NCBI GenBank assembly: GCA_964372025.1
Contig: CAYJPF010000002.1
Coordinates: 1-64,000, forward strand
Source: CAYJBP01 sp964372025
GTDB taxonomy: Bacteria; Bacillota; Dehalobacteriia; UBA4068
Length of the DNA stretch: 64,000 nucleotides
Direction of reading: 5' to 3'
Both the position numbers and the translations under genes were made by a program. The notes beneath the pieces were generated by a model. That model saw only the letters and a program-made list of their open reading frames with translations. It ran no database searches and was not told where the DNA came from. Shown here one piece after another: positions 45,690-55,872 of the stretch. The stretch's first letter is position 1. Every line of letters starts with the position of its first letter.

Positions 45690-45876
45690 TTACATCTAAA
45701 TTACGTAGTTTATGCTTAGAAAAACGTCGTTCGCGACGTTTACCTTGCTCCATCCAAGTATCTACGGATGTAAATTTTCTCTTTCTTCGCTCCGTACGAT
45801 TACGTGCACGTTGTTCTTGCAGATCTTCTTCAGCAAATCCATCTGCGTATCTCAAAATCAATCGTTTACCTCTCAT
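45676..45876 (-). CDS. Small basic hypothetical protein
   Basis: A 66-residue protein, very rich in Arg and Lys (QEQRARNRTERRKRKFTS), probably able to bind nucleic acid or an acidic partner. It overlaps the ThyX start by 14 bases and the preceding gene by 11. No family recognised. Confidence 0.55.
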   Translation of the reverse strand: MRGKRLILRYADGFAEEDLQEQRARNRTERRKRKFTSVDTWMEQGKRRERRFSKHKLRNLDVNDQD

Positions 45877-46120
45877 TATTCCAAATTAAAGTATCATCGT
45901 CTGTAAATAGCTCCACAGTTGCTTGGCAACCATTCTCCTCTACAGTAATATTTTCAGAAGATTCTATAATATAACCATTCTCTTCTTGCTCTTTAACAAA
46001 ATCAAAATGAAGAAGAGCATATTCCAGCTCTTCTTTAGGTTTATTTAGAAAATCTTCTGGGAGAAGATCTTCGTCAATATGGTACCTATACCATATAGTT
46101 TGTTTAATATCTACATACAT
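45866..46120 (-). CDS. Small acidic hypothetical protein
   Basis: An 84-residue acidic protein (DEDLLPEDFLNKPKEELEYALLHFDF, then TVELFTDDDTLIWNNE). No known motif. It overlaps the dNMP kinase gene by 10 bases, so it belongs to the same early operon. Confidence 0.6.
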   Translation of the reverse strand: MYVDIKQTIWYRYHIDEDLLPEDFLNKPKEELEYALLHFDFVKEQEENGYIIESSENITVEENGCQATVELFTDDDTLIWNNER

Positions 46121-46710
46121 TTTATTATACCTTGTTTAATCATAATTTCTGTCACAGAATGAGCTAGCTCTCCTATAGACCCATTATTATTAATCACATA
46201 ATCCCAGTCTGAATAATCGTCTAATTCAATCTCGGAATCATGTGTATCAGTGGAAGTAGAGTTTCTATTGAGTCGAATCAAGATGCCGCCCCTTTGTTTA
46301 ATTGCATCAGCTTCATTCTTATACCTAACATCTGTAATTATCCAATTTTGATGCTTATAATCATGAAATAATTTATTGATCCAATAACTTTCTCCAAATG
46401 TTTTCCTTCCAAAAGTTCCTACTTTTTGCAACACTTCTCGAATTGTTATTTTTTCCTCAGCATACTTCACTTTCATAGCTTTTGTTGCCTCAAATTCAAA
46501 TAATTCTATGGGAATCCCTGTGTATAGAGACGCAATTTCCTTAACTCCTTGGGCAAATGATTTGGGAGTAAAGGAGCCATTCGGAGAACTCGATCCTCGA
46601 CCTTCTAATAAGGCTTCTAAACCATAATTTCGTTCCGCATCAATGGTGTTCCATATAGTTGCAACTGTGTTTTTACCAGACTGCTTTTTACCTGATATTC
46701 CTACTAACAT
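46111..46710 (-). CDS. Deoxynucleoside monophosphate kinase
   Basis: A 199-residue P-loop kinase with an N-terminal Walker A GISGKKQSGKNT (4-15). REVLQKVGTFGRKTFGESYWINKL and NWIITDVRYKNEADAIKQRGG match phage T4 gp1-type dNMP kinases (the DVR(F/Y)xNE element). It phosphorylates dNMPs to dNDPs for replication, the step after ThyX. It starts 12 bases after the DNA polymerase stop in the same transcription unit. Confidence 0.85.
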   Translation of the reverse strand: MLVGISGKKQSGKNTVATIWNTIDAERNYGLEALLEGRGSSSPNGSFTPKSFAQGVKEIASLYTGIPIELFEFEATKAMKVKYAEEKITIREVLQKVGTFGRKTFGESYWINKLFHDYKHQNWIITDVRYKNEADAIKQRGGILIRLNRNSTSTDTHDSEIELDDYSDWDYVINNNGSIGELAHSVTEIMIKQGIIKCM

Positions 46711-46722
46711 AATAAATTTATT

Positions 46723-48753
46723 TTAATGTACCCAATGGTCACTAATATTAGCCGACGCATCAAGGGGCACATGTCTGCAAAAAACCTTTCCTGAATTTCT
46801 CATACACTCGATTATTTTGTCTGCTACAACTTGCGCTAAGTGTTCGGGACATTCAACGTTTATTTCATCGTGCACCGGTACAGTATACTTAACAATAAAT
46901 TGTAGAGAATTATCTAATATTCATTTATAGAATGCAATTGAAGCCCTTTTAAAACATACTGCACCTCTCCCTTGTATCCTATAATTAATAGATTGCTTTT
47001 CTAATTCGGAGCGACGTTTAAAATACTGTTTGGCTACTTGTATTTCGTAAGTATATTCCTCGGCTGCTTTAGCTGCCTTATACTTATCCCAAAATCCAGG
47101 GGTATTCATTGTTCGTTTATAATTTTGTAATTCCTCAAAATCATACACAAAGGTTTTATGTCCATATTCTGGGCTATGCTCAATATAACCAAGTTCCATT
47201 ACTTCTTTTCTGCACTGTTTTTGGTAATTAGCCACCCCTTTAAATTTATTTAAATAACTATTGTAAGTCTCTTTAGCTTTGATAGGGTCATAGCCATAGG
47301 TTGTGACCAAAGTCATATCATTGCCGCCATAATTAAATAAAAATTCTGGACCCTTAGCCGCATTACGAAGATGTGGATAAAGTTTTTTAATATCCTTGAC
47401 CTCCACTGATTCTAATTCATCTGGATAAATAGCTTTTGCTACTAGGGAGTGCATATCCCCTGATCCATGTAAAAATTCCTCAATCATTTCGGAGTCATTT
47501 GCCACATTTGCTATCAAAACAGACTCTTGTCCACAATAATCTACTGATACCCAAGAATTCCCTCCTTCGGAAATGAAGCAGCTCCTAGTTGCGGCATCGC
47601 TTGGGATATTCTGAAGATTGGGAATGGAATATCCCGTATCTTTATCTTTGCCTCCACCACTAGATAGTCTGCTTGTATCCATTAGCTGTGTAAAATTAGT
47701 GTGAATACGTCTAGACACAGGATTGATCGCATCTATAAAGTTTTGGCCATAAGTATTACAAACTTTTTCCCACTTTTTGTAAGTAAGGTACAAAGGAGCT
47801 ACTGGAGATAACTCTTTTTGTGGCTTAATAACCTTAGCATCAACAGACTTTTTAAGTTGCTTAGTCTTTTTATCTAGAACGGATAAATTAAAACCAAGAT
47901 ATTCAAATAAAGGTATAACTTGTTTAGAGCTTCCCCAATTAATTAAACATTCTGCTTCTTTAATATGAGTATCAAATAAAGACTGTTGAACGCACTTATT
48001 TACAAACTTACTCTCACTTGAAAGCTCCGAAATAACCCAATTATTCAAGGCTTTCTCTGCATTAGTAAATTCTAAATAGTCCTCGAACATCTTAGCCTTT
48101 CACTTATTTACATCGAGTTTTACTCCACAATATTCAATATATGCCAACACTGCTACAAACTTATTCTCTAAACACACCGCATTAAAAAGCCGTTTCTTCA
48201 TTACTTCTTTATGCTGTGCATGCATAATAGGAACCAAGTATTTAACATCTTCACAAGCATACACTAAGCCTTGAGTAGTTATTCCGCCAGTTTTAAATTG
48301 TTCTCGAATACTCTTATTCAATTTAATTTTTAGATATTGCATACATATAGCATCTAAACTCAGCTTTTTAAGTCCTGGAGGGTATCCCAAATACAGCAGT
48401 TTTTCAACTAAATAGGTATCCCATACATACTTAACTGTAATTTTATGATGTAATAACCATTTCAAATCAAATTTAGCATTTTGCAATACCCATGTATATC
48501 TGTCGTCTTCTAAGAATGGTTTAAGAAGATTAATATCTATGGTAGAGTCTAATACATATTGATTATATTCATCCCCAAATTGAATTAATAATAATCTTTT
48601 TGTGTATGGATCCAATCCACTTGTCTCAGTGTCTAAGCCAATATACTCATGATTAGCAAAATAAGTAAACATGTCTTGTAATGTACATCTAGTGGAAATA
48701 GTATTATCTTCTTCAATAAGTAATTGCGGACAATTGGATATATAGTATCTCAT
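46723..48753 (-). CDS. polA: DNA polymerase I, family A, with 3'-5' exonuclease domain
   Basis: A 676-residue replicative polymerase across two TGA codons (48103 region = Trp218; 46921-46923 = Trp611). The exonuclease domain comes first: YIGLDTETSGLD with Asp41 and Glu43, and ACEDVKYLV. The polymerase domain has motif A SVDYCGQES (Asp405), motif B RNAAKGPEFLFNYG, and motif C VPVHDEI (628-630). Motif C comes after the second TGA, and the exonuclease and polymerase halves are joined by the first, so the enzyme exists only if TGA is Trp. There is no 5'-3' exonuclease domain. Its ATG overlaps the preceding stop. Confidence 0.95.
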
Positions 48754-49031
48754 TATATCACTAAATAATACTGGCCATTATCAATATCTGATATGATTTT
48801 TTGCACCATAAAAGTACATAATCTCCCTTCTTCATCTTTGCATTTTATTCCTTCTCCCTCAAAAAAATAAGGAGCAGAATCTATAGAAAGGCCTAGTGCC
48901 CCATCAAACCTAATGTGGGAAGAAACTTTTTTAGTTACAGTTGCTTTTAAGACTTTTATAGTACTGGGATGTGTTAATGGAAGCAGTTCTTTTAATATAA
49001 TTTTAAATTTTTTACCATAATTATACTTCAT
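48753..49031 (-). CDS. Small hypothetical protein upstream of DNA polymerase
   Basis: A 92-residue basic protein with alternating strands (KVLKATVTKKVSSHIRFDGALGLSI and FMVQKIISDIDNGQYYLVI), perhaps a small beta barrel. No family recognised. It overlaps both neighbours (1 and 11 bases), so its translation is probably coupled to the polymerase. Confidence 0.6.
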   Translation of the reverse strand: MKYNYGKKFKIILKELLPLTHPSTIKVLKATVTKKVSSHIRFDGALGLSIDSAPYFFEGEGIKCKDEEGRLCTFMVQKIISDIDNGQYYLVI

Positions 49032-49479
49032 GATAAATCTTTTTAGTTTTAAAATCCAATACCATTGAATTTTTTTCTAGGAATGGTGCTCCTAGAATTC
49101 CTTGGACGATAAATCCATATTTATTAGTATACTGTTGGACATTAGACATACTTGATACTTTAAAAGTTTCTCTAAAAGATTTCCCAAATAATCTAATAGA
49201 AGCCCTAATTTGTGTAGCCACCACAGCGCCTTCTCCACATGTTACCAATGTGTCTGCTGCAGAATCTTCTATATAACTACCGTTAGACAAAGACTCTTTA
49301 AAAGTTTCATCTATAACATTTATAGTGGCGCCAGTATCAACTAAGAAATATACTCATTTATGATCTATCTTTATTTTGATAAAGGGCGCCCCTGATTTGA
49401 GGCGCTCTTTAAACGATATTGATCGTTTTTTAATAAGTTTTTCGCATAATTTATTTTTTAGGTTTATAAAATAATTCAT
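49021..49479 (-). CDS. Retropepsin-like aspartic protease
   Basis: A 152-residue protein from ATG 49479, read through one TGA (Trp42). The active-site triad is in FLVDTGATINVID (Asp48-Thr-Gly-Ala), and the second family signature GILGAPFLEKNSMVLDF lies near the C-terminus; the ~90-residue spacing is typical of single-domain retropepsins that dimerise. Without recoding the catalytic DTGA segment is lost. The N-terminal ~30 residues are basic. It sits between ribonucleotide reductase and DNA polymerase. The target is unknown: possibly a phage polyprotein or a host protein. Confidence 0.82.
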
Positions 49480-49488
49480 TACATTTAA

Positions 49489-52400
49489 TTATTGCAACAA
49501 TAATGTTGCACATAAAGAAGTTCCACAAGATTTACAAATCTTACAGCCTCCTTCCGAATGTAGTTTTTCACCACATTCTGGACAAGTAGCATGAGTTTCT
49601 TTCTCATACTTAGATAGTATTCTACAAATAGCGGAGGTAAAAGAAGTTACTAATGGATTAATTTTCTCATTAGTTTTAATAATTTCTTTTACGGGTGCGC
49701 CATGGCGTAATAGCATAGAAGTTAGTATAGAACTCATTCGCTCCTCATTCAATTCATTTGCCAATTGCAAATTAGGGATGACTAAGCCTGATTCTCCAAT
49801 AAATTTATAATGTCCTTTCTTTAACTTAATTACTTTCCCCGGACCCTCTGCAATAGGGTCTTCTCCTAATTTAAACGCAAATGTTTCGTATGGACGCCCT
49901 GCGTACAATCCCACAACTAATGCATAAGGGACTTTTTTAATAGACACTAAATGCAAATTGGCTTGTAATTCTTTAGGACGTTTTGGCGGCAATGACTCTT
50001 TAAAATCAGCGGGCTTATCTTCTTTAGTGACTAAGATTCCTGACCGCGACCCTTCTCTGTACACAGTAACCCCCTTTAGATTATGCTCCCAAGCCTTCAT
50101 ATAAATAGTACTAATCTCCTCTACAGTAGTGCTTTCCGGTAAATTTATAGTACTGGAGATACTATGTGTTGTTCCCGATTGAACCGCTGATTGGGAGATA
50201 ATTCTATCAATAGGACGTATCTCTGGAGCAGTATTACCATAATAAACACTTTCTTTTACTATTTCATCTAATTCTTTAGTGGCCATCGAAGATAATTGAG
50301 CATACGCCTCTGCAATTGATAATTGTCGCTTAACTGCGTACTCTTTAATAACTCCCGGATGGATGACATTAAATTCTACAAAGGGTTCTCCATTAGGATC
50401 TATATATGTAGGAATATCATCTGAACTAGCACGCTTTCGTCTAGTGTAATATAAGGAAAATACGGGTTCTATACCCGAAGAACATTGGGCGAGCAAACTA
50501 ATTGTTCCTGTTGGAGCTACTGTAGAAAAACTAATATTACGACGGGCTGAATCTACTGACCCCGGGCTTGTCCCAGTTATTAGACTGATGTGTCCTCGAT
50601 TTTCGTAATCAGGGTTGAACGCGGGAAATACTCCTCGCTCTTTACCTAATTTTTTAGATTCTTCGTACTCTGCCTTAAACTTATTTGTAGAAATTTCGTC
50701 CATTAGCATAACAGCTACTTCTGAACCATATTTTATACCTAATTGAGCAAACATATCTGCCCATCCTGTAGTACCTATACCACATCTACGCCCTTGTTGC
50801 GCAGTTTTCCGTACCTTTATCCATAGTTCGTGCTCTTTAGTCTTCTCCTCCACATTGGCGATAATAGTATCAATCGCTTCTATCTCAAGATCTATAAAAT
50901 TATCAGCTAATCGCATAGCTTTTGCACACAGAGCCATAAACTTCGTCATATTAAAAGATGCTTCCGAAGTATATGGAGCACTTACGCAATTACTTAGATT
51001 AATATGTAATAATCTACATGCATCGTAAGGAGATAAGGGAATTTCTCCGCAATTATGCGCCACCATATTATTTACAATTAAACAATTGGTTCCCGGTACT
51101 TGAATATCATATACATCGGTTTGTTCACCTTCCTCGATAGCAACTATTGCATTTTCAAATCTATTTTTAAATTTAGTAGCTAGATGCTCTGGAAGAGAAC
51201 TTGTATTTTTCCATGCAGGGGGATTGCCATTCGGAATAAATTTACCCTGCTCATCTCTACATTGATGTGTTTGAGGATTTTGAGTAGTAGCCGTAACATA
51301 AGAATGTTCAGAGTGAGAAATACTTGAAAGGTTATTTATATTATTATTAAAAGTATCTCCATCTAAATGGTGTATATCCATATTAATAATATTTCCATGA
51401 ACTGCTTCGTACACTAACCTATGCTCCATCACATACTCTCTGTTCCCCTCAGTAGTTAATTTCACTCCTGCATAACGTCTTCCTCTACGACTGCGTAAAA
51501 TATGAGCAATCCTATCACCTAATACTAAATTTCTAGCTTCGATAAATCCTTTGTTATGCACATACATTTTATGATCAGGAGTAACAGTAATACTCTCTCC
51601 TGTTCGTAATGTGATTTTTAAAGTTTTAGCATTCTTTTTAGTTAAAAATGCAGCGGAGGATTTTACTACGCATAATTTATTATTAGCATCCATGCTATAC
51701 ACATACGTAGGTTTTGTAATGTCAGCTATTCTTATCCTGCCCTCCACTGTCTCTACCAATGAGTCCGGGTGAAAGCAGGGATTAGTCGAGATCGGCCTAA
51801 ATTCGGGATAGTTCCCATCCAAAGAATTTTCTAAAATAGTGTTCCAAAATAAAATCCCGGGCTCTGCGGAAGCATGTGCTGCTTGCATCATCTTATTCCA
51901 GATTTCTTGGGGATTTACTTTTTTAATATAAAAATGAGTAGAGGTGTTCGGTTGAATTAGCTCTACCCCCTCTTTATAATACTCATCGTACAATTTTTTT
52001 AGTTGTTCTTGGTCATACGTAGACGTAGTAGGAAATTTGAGATAATACTCAGTATTACCGTATTTAACAGCTTCCATAAATTCGTCAGACACCTTTACTG
52101 AAATATTTGCACCAGTTATCTTAGATAAATCTTGTTTACTTAGGATAAACTCTAATATATCAGGATGATTGCCGTCCATAGTAATCATCAATGCTCCTCT
52201 ACGTCCGTCTTGCGCAACTTCTTTTGTGCATGCAGAATCTACTTCCATGAATGAAGTAGCTCCAGAAGAAGTTTTTGCCACATTATTAACTTTTGAGCCC
52301 CTTGGGCGAAGGTGAGAAATATCTTTTCCAACGCCACCGCGTCGCTTCATAAGCTGTATTTGCTCTTCTCTACTACGCATGATTGCCTCGTAAGAATCCT

Positions 52401-52692
52401 TATTATCGCCAATTACAAAGCAGTTGCTCAACGATCCTATATGCTCAGTATTTCCTATTCCGGCTAATCCAGATCCTCCCGGAATAATATATTTAAAATC
52501 TTTTAAAAGATTATAGATATCTTCCTCTGATAACTCGGGAGATGGATAAGATTGCTCAATTCTAGCGAATTCTTTTGCAATCCTTTTGTGCATATCATCT
52601 GGAGTAATATCCGTAGATAATGCGTATTTTTCTGACCACACCTTAGCAGCCATTTCGTCGCCATGAAAATAAGACAATAATTTAGAATTCAT
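49489..52692 (-). CDS. nrdJ: Class II (B12-dependent) ribonucleotide reductase containing an intein
   Basis: A 1067-residue precursor; removal of the 242-residue intein leaves 825. It reduces ribonucleotides using adenosylcobalamin. Features: GGSGLAGIGN near the start, RRGGVGKDISHLRPRG, the active-site loop NPCGE (split by the intein between Pro and Cys), FSTVAPTGTISLLA, the class II-type barrel, and a C-terminal zinc ribbon (CPECGEKLHSEGGCKICKSCG). I chose ATG 52692 (MNSKLLSYFHGDEMAA) because the longer frame to 52791 would overlap the preceding gene by ~110 bases. All seven Trp codons noted are TGG, none TGA. It is the main dNTP supplier of the phage and needs cobalamin from the host or gut. 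Confidence 0.9.
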   Translation of the reverse strand: MNSKLLSYFHGDEMAAKVWSEKYALSTDITPDDMHKRIAKEFARIEQSYPSPELSEEDIYNLLKDFKYIIPGGSGLAGIGNTEHIGSLSNCFVIGDNKDSYEAIMRSREEQIQLMKRRGGVGKDISHLRPRGSKVNNVAKTSSGATSFMEVDSACTKEVAQDGRRGALMITMDGNHPDILEFILSKQDLSKITGANISVKVSDEFMEAVKYGNTEYYLKFPTTSTYDQEQLKKLYDEYYKEGVELIQPNTSTHFYIKKVNPQEIWNKMMQAAHASAEPGILFWNTILENSLDGNYPEFRPISTNPCFHPDSLVETVEGRIRIADITKPTYVYSMDANNKLCVVKSSAAFLTKKNAKTLKITLRTGESITVTPDHKMYVHNKGFIEARNLVLGDRIAHILRSRRGRRYAGVKLTTEGNREYVMEHRLVYEAVHGNIINMDIHHLDGDTFNNNINNLSSISHSEHSYVTATTQNPQTHQCRDEQGKFIPNGNPPAWKNTSSLPEHLATKFKNRFENAIVAIEEGEQTDVYDIQVPGTNCLIVNNMVAHNCGEIPLSPYDACRLLHINLSNCVSAPYTSEASFNMTKFMALCAKAMRLADNFIDLEIEAIDTIIANVEEKTKEHELWIKVRKTAQQGRRCGIGTTGWADMFAQLGIKYGSEVAVMLMDEISTNKFKAEYEESKKLGKERGVFPAFNPDYENRGHISLITGTSPGSVDSARRNISFSTVAPTGTISLLAQCSSGIEPVFSLYYTRRKRASSDDIPTYIDPNGEPFVEFNVIHPGVIKEYAVKRQLSIAEAYAQLSSMATKELDEIVKESVYYGNTAPEIRPIDRIISQSAVQSGTTHSISSTINLPESTTVEEISTIYMKAWEHNLKGVTVYREGSRSGILVTKEDKPADFKESLPPKRPKELQANLHLVSIKKVPYALVVGLYAGRPYETFAFKLGEDPIAEGPGKVIKLKKGHYKFIGESGLVIPNLQLANELNEERMSSILTSMLLRHGAPVKEIIKTNEKINPLVTSFTSAICRILSKYEKETHATCPECGEKLHSEGGCKICKSCGTSLCATLLLQ
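51052..51777 (-). mobile_element. Intein with HNH homing endonuclease in the reductase
   Basis: A 242-residue in-frame insertion. Block A is CFHPDSLVETVEG (Cys1 at codon 51777-51775), block B is GESITVTPDHKMYV with the TxxH motif, block F is DVYDIQVPGTNCLIVNN, and block G is VAHN, followed by Cys +1 of the host protein. Inside is an HNH domain (YVMEHRLVYEAVHG, then MDIHHLDGDTFNNNINNLSSIS). The extein junction NP/CGE is the radical active site, so the catalytic Cys also serves as the +1 splicing residue. Splicing must occur before the enzyme can work. Confidence 0.93.
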
Positions 52693-53737
52693 GTAGTAAC
52701 TTTTTAATGTCGATCTCTCGCTCCCCTTTACAAGTAAACGTAGTTCGAGAGTAGGTAAATATGTCATTATCAAAATGCCATTTAGCATCATCTAATAACA
52801 TCTTTCAGTCTTTAAATCCGTGCTCTAAAAGCATTTGTTCGTTAGGATCAGTTATATTAAGCCCGTCTATTTGTAATGGATATTTCCATATAATAGGAGT
52901 TCTTGTAAATTTATTAATTACAATAAATTTAAATGGCAAAATAGTAAAATCTTTGTAATACTCATCACTAGAAAGTATATGTGCTAATATATATGTATAC
53001 ATATTCGCCTGAATATAATAATTCCAATGTAACACAGAGTCTTCAAATTTTTCCTCGGCCTTTCCAGTAGTCTTTAGATCAATAGGCTGAACAGTTTTGT
53101 TGTAATGATCCACAATAATTCTATCGAACATACATCTAATTAATGTCCCGTTATAATCTAGACTAAATTTTAACTGATTTAATCCTTCGGAATCATCGTC
53201 CAACTCGGTGAAATATTTTTTAGTAAACTCCGAATTAAATAATGTTTCAACGCAGGCTTTTGCTACGTCAAACTCTTCTTTAGAAATTAGCGTCTTATCT
53301 TTAGTTTGTTGAAGTAGGTGGAAATAATGACTATGCTCAGCTAATTTTGATAACTTAGTAGCGTCTCTTCATGTAGGGCCATAATTAAATTCTACGCATG
53401 CTTCCAGCTTAATTTCGTCTGGTAAAAATGTAAAAGATTTTACATCTGAGTACAAGGTAAATAAGTATTGTATGATTTTAGAAATTGCTGGAGGAGGCAT
53501 TACAAAAGATTGTATAAAAAATCTTTCGTCCAATAGCTCTGGCTCTGTCACTAGGCAATCTACTAAGGACCCAAATCTAAGTGCGTCCGACTCTTCTATT
53601 TTAGAAGAAATAAGGCATTTTGGAGTGCCCTCCCTTAGAAAAGAGGACAACGTAGAATAAGAAAATCCTCCTAACTGCCTATATTCTGATTCCGTAATAG
53701 GTAGACTAATCTTCTGTAGTGACTTCTTCATAACCAT
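52682..53737 (-). CDS. PD-(D/E)XK nuclease (RecB/Cas4-like)
   Basis: A 351-residue ORF across TGA codons 53369-53371 (Trp123) and 52805-52807 (Trp311). The N-terminus GGFSYSTLSSFLREGTPKCL and FGSLVDCLVT match the start of RecB/Cas4-like nucleases. The catalytic part is MFDRIIVD, then VQPIDLKTTG (Asp and Lys of the D-xK signature), and HWNYYIQANMY supplies the following Q-x(3)-Y-like helix. It probably degrades or processes DNA ends during recombination. It overlaps its upstream neighbour by 32 bases and the reductase start by 11. Confidence 0.82.
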
Positions 53738-54407
53738 TCAATTGTAAATAATCCAAAAGGGTTGTTTTTGCTATAGTTAGGAGTCTAAATTCTTCTAACA
53801 TATTATTCTTAATACCTTCTTCTACATCAGCTTGTATCGCTTGCTCCAATTTAAGTAGAGCAGCAGTATATATCTCTAAAATTTTTTCTAATTCCCTGTT
53901 ATCCCACCATTCTAAAAACTTTTTATAGTCTTTTTCTGAAAATAATGAGCGAATAGAATCTAATATTTGGATTTTATACTTCATATTATTTAAAATAATA
54001 ACAGATTGTTGCACCTGTTTAACAGTATGGGGCTCGAAAAATAAATACTTAATCCCCATAGATTCTAGATGATGTAAAAATAACTTCCTTTTTACGGGAT
54101 ATACATCATTAGCTTTTCCCTTAACTTCAAAAATAATTAATCATTCCCCTAAGTAAAAAGTAAAATCAGGAGTATAGGTCATACTTCTAATATTTACTAT
54201 AGGGGAAATTATTTTAGTTTTATTGTTGGGAATAAATGCATACCCTCTACCTAAAAAAAATTTAGGTAAGAGGGTAGCCTTATACTGTTCATAAAGAGGG
54301 GTGAATCCCGCTTCTAATAATAATCTATAGCACGTAGCTTCTAGCTTACTTTTGAAAATTATATTATTATACTGGGTGCTCGTGGCATTTTTTACTTTTT
54401 TATTCAT
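53706..54407 (-). CDS. Second PD-(D/E)XK endonuclease (resolvase-like)
   Basis: A 233-residue ORF joined across the TGA at 54141-54143 (Trp89). The N-terminal FKSKLEATCYRLLLEAG supplies the first Glu, and YTPDFTFYLGEWLIIFEVKGKAN carries PDF...EVK, the PD-(D/E)XK core. The arrangement resembles T7 endonuclease I and related single-domain phage resolvases. The recoded Trp lies between the catalytic Asp and the EVK. The C-terminal ~110 residues are helical. It ends at TAG. It probably cleaves branched DNA or debris during replication; exact substrate not determined. Confidence 0.78.
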
Positions 54408-55872
54408 TAATTAATAAATTGTGTAGAAAAGTGATTTTACTATCCTCTTCTTGATCGATTCTTCCCCAAGTATCATTGTATTCGCATTCAGAATACCTAC
54501 GCATAAATTTACGCAAAATACAGTAAGAAATCATTTTTTCGGCTAAATCTTTTGAATACACTTTATTAAAAATGTATTCTAATATTCCGCCAGAAGATGC
54601 TTTTGAGACAAGTGTGGCGATAGAATCTGTAGTAGTGCTAGCATATTTTAAAATAGCGTTACACAAGAACATCCAATACACGATCTTCTGATAATTAGTA
54701 GATGGTCCGTGAATTCTAAATTCTACTGTCTTGCCCGCGGGCTTAAACATTAGGTTTAATAGGTTTGCCCACATATACCGATACTCCATATTCCATTTCT
54801 GGCGGTCATTAGGATCGCCTGGATGAGCTTTTGTTAAGTCATCCTCGAAATTTAATGCTCCTCCTGAATAGTTTTTATACAGTTGTTCAAAGGAGGAGAA
54901 TTTAGGCAATGGATTTGTGTAATTTTTTCTCTTAGCCTTATATTCAGCAGTTCTTGTAGCGAGTCGCGGCAAAATATCGAAAACACTAGATTGTATATTA
55001 TATAAAATATTATATAATTTAAAAATCTTAGTTTTGTCAATAGGAAATCCTCCCAAATGAACGTGAACAGAGCATTCTTTGTTGAATCGAGTTTTTTCGG
55101 ATAATACTCGAAGTTGTTCATGGAGAAGTTTAAAGCCTTCTTCTCCAGCCATGGGTACAGTTGCATACTCAATTCCTTCTATAGACCCATCTCGTAAAGG
55201 AATCAGTCCTAATTCAAAACATTGTTGTTCTGGGATCACTCCCGCACAAGTCTCAAATTCAAGGCCAAAAGTAAATTCCCCAAATTCTGCTACTTCAGAA
55301 CTATTAAGGGCTAGGTCTGGATAAACTTTGGGAAAATCCATAAACGCCTTTAGATGAGGGCCGCTAGAATACATTTGCTCTATTGAATAATTGTATTTTC
55401 CCGGCTTGATGAAGGACTCTTGAAGAGCCATAAAATGGGCATCCTCTTTAGGAATATTAGCACATTGTCTCCAAATGCGCTCATCTGGAAATTCTACCAA
55501 GTCTGGAATCATTTCTAAGACTTTTGCATTTGGAACGAATGTATTAATTTCGTATGTTCCTAGATAATAATTTAGATGCACTCTGATGGGGGAGTGGTCC
55601 TGTACCGCAAATCTTCCGTAGACATAAGAGCCTTCCTTCATTCCTATAATTCCGAAAACCAATTGTTTACTACCACGGAGTTTATAACTAGAATCAACGT
55701 CGTCGAAAAAAATTCGTCTATCCCCCTTAACATACCAGTCTTTTTCTACAAGTACTGCGTCTACTTCTTTTAGGAAATAGGCTCCATTAATGAGTACACA
55801 ATCAATGGCTGGAGCAATGACTCCTGTATTTGTAATAATTGTTTTAATTTTTTGCATCATGTTCACTCTCAT
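54400..55872 (-). CDS. Amidoligase (glutamine synthetase-like fold)
   Basis: A 490-residue COOH-NH2 ligase of the Amidoligase_2 type. Signatures: FGLEFETCAG (~202-211), LRDGSIEGIEYATVPM, CSVHVHLGG (~268-276) and VEFRIHGPS (~385), the Glu/His/Arg residues that bind ATP-Mg and substrate in this superfamily. The N-terminal ~190 residues are an extra domain. It should join a carboxylate to an amine using ATP. It is the downstream end of a cluster with two glutamine amidotransferases, a second amidoligase and an ATP-grasp enzyme. Starts at 55872, 55860 and 55857 are all possible; overlap with the previous gene is 14-29 bases. All Trp codons are TGG. Confidence 0.85.
   Translation of the reverse strand: MRVNMMQKIKTIITNTGVIAPAIDCVLINGAYFLKEVDAVLVEKDWYVKGDRRIFFDDVDSSYKLRGSKQLVFGIIGMKEGSYVYGRFAVQDHSPIRVHLNYYLGTYEINTFVPNAKVLEMIPDLVEFPDERIWRQCANIPKEDAHFMALQESFIKPGKYNYSIEQMYSSGPHLKAFMDFPKVYPDLALNSSEVAEFGEFTFGLEFETCAGVIPEQQCFELGLIPLRDGSIEGIEYATVPMAGEEGFKLLHEQLRVLSEKTRFNKECSVHVHLGGFPIDKTKIFKLYNILYNIQSSVFDILPRLATRTAEYKAKRKNYTNPLPKFSSFEQLYKNYSGGALNFEDDLTKAHPGDPNDRQKWNMEYRYMWANLLNLMFKPAGKTVEFRIHGPSTNYQKIVYWMFLCNAILKYASTTTDSIATLVSKASSGGILEYIFNKVYSKDLAEKMISYCILRKFMRRYSECEYNDTWGRIDQEEDSKITFLHNLLINE

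Noticed and set aside
46723..48753. Split DNA polymerase: separate exonuclease and polymerase genes
   Set aside because: The two parts share a frame and are joined by TGA; motif C also lies behind a TGA in the same frame, so it is one gene.
52693..52791. Longer N-terminus for the ribonucleotide reductase
   Set aside because: It would overlap the nuclease gene by ~110 bases in another frame and adds no family sequence; ATG 52692 gives the usual short overlap.
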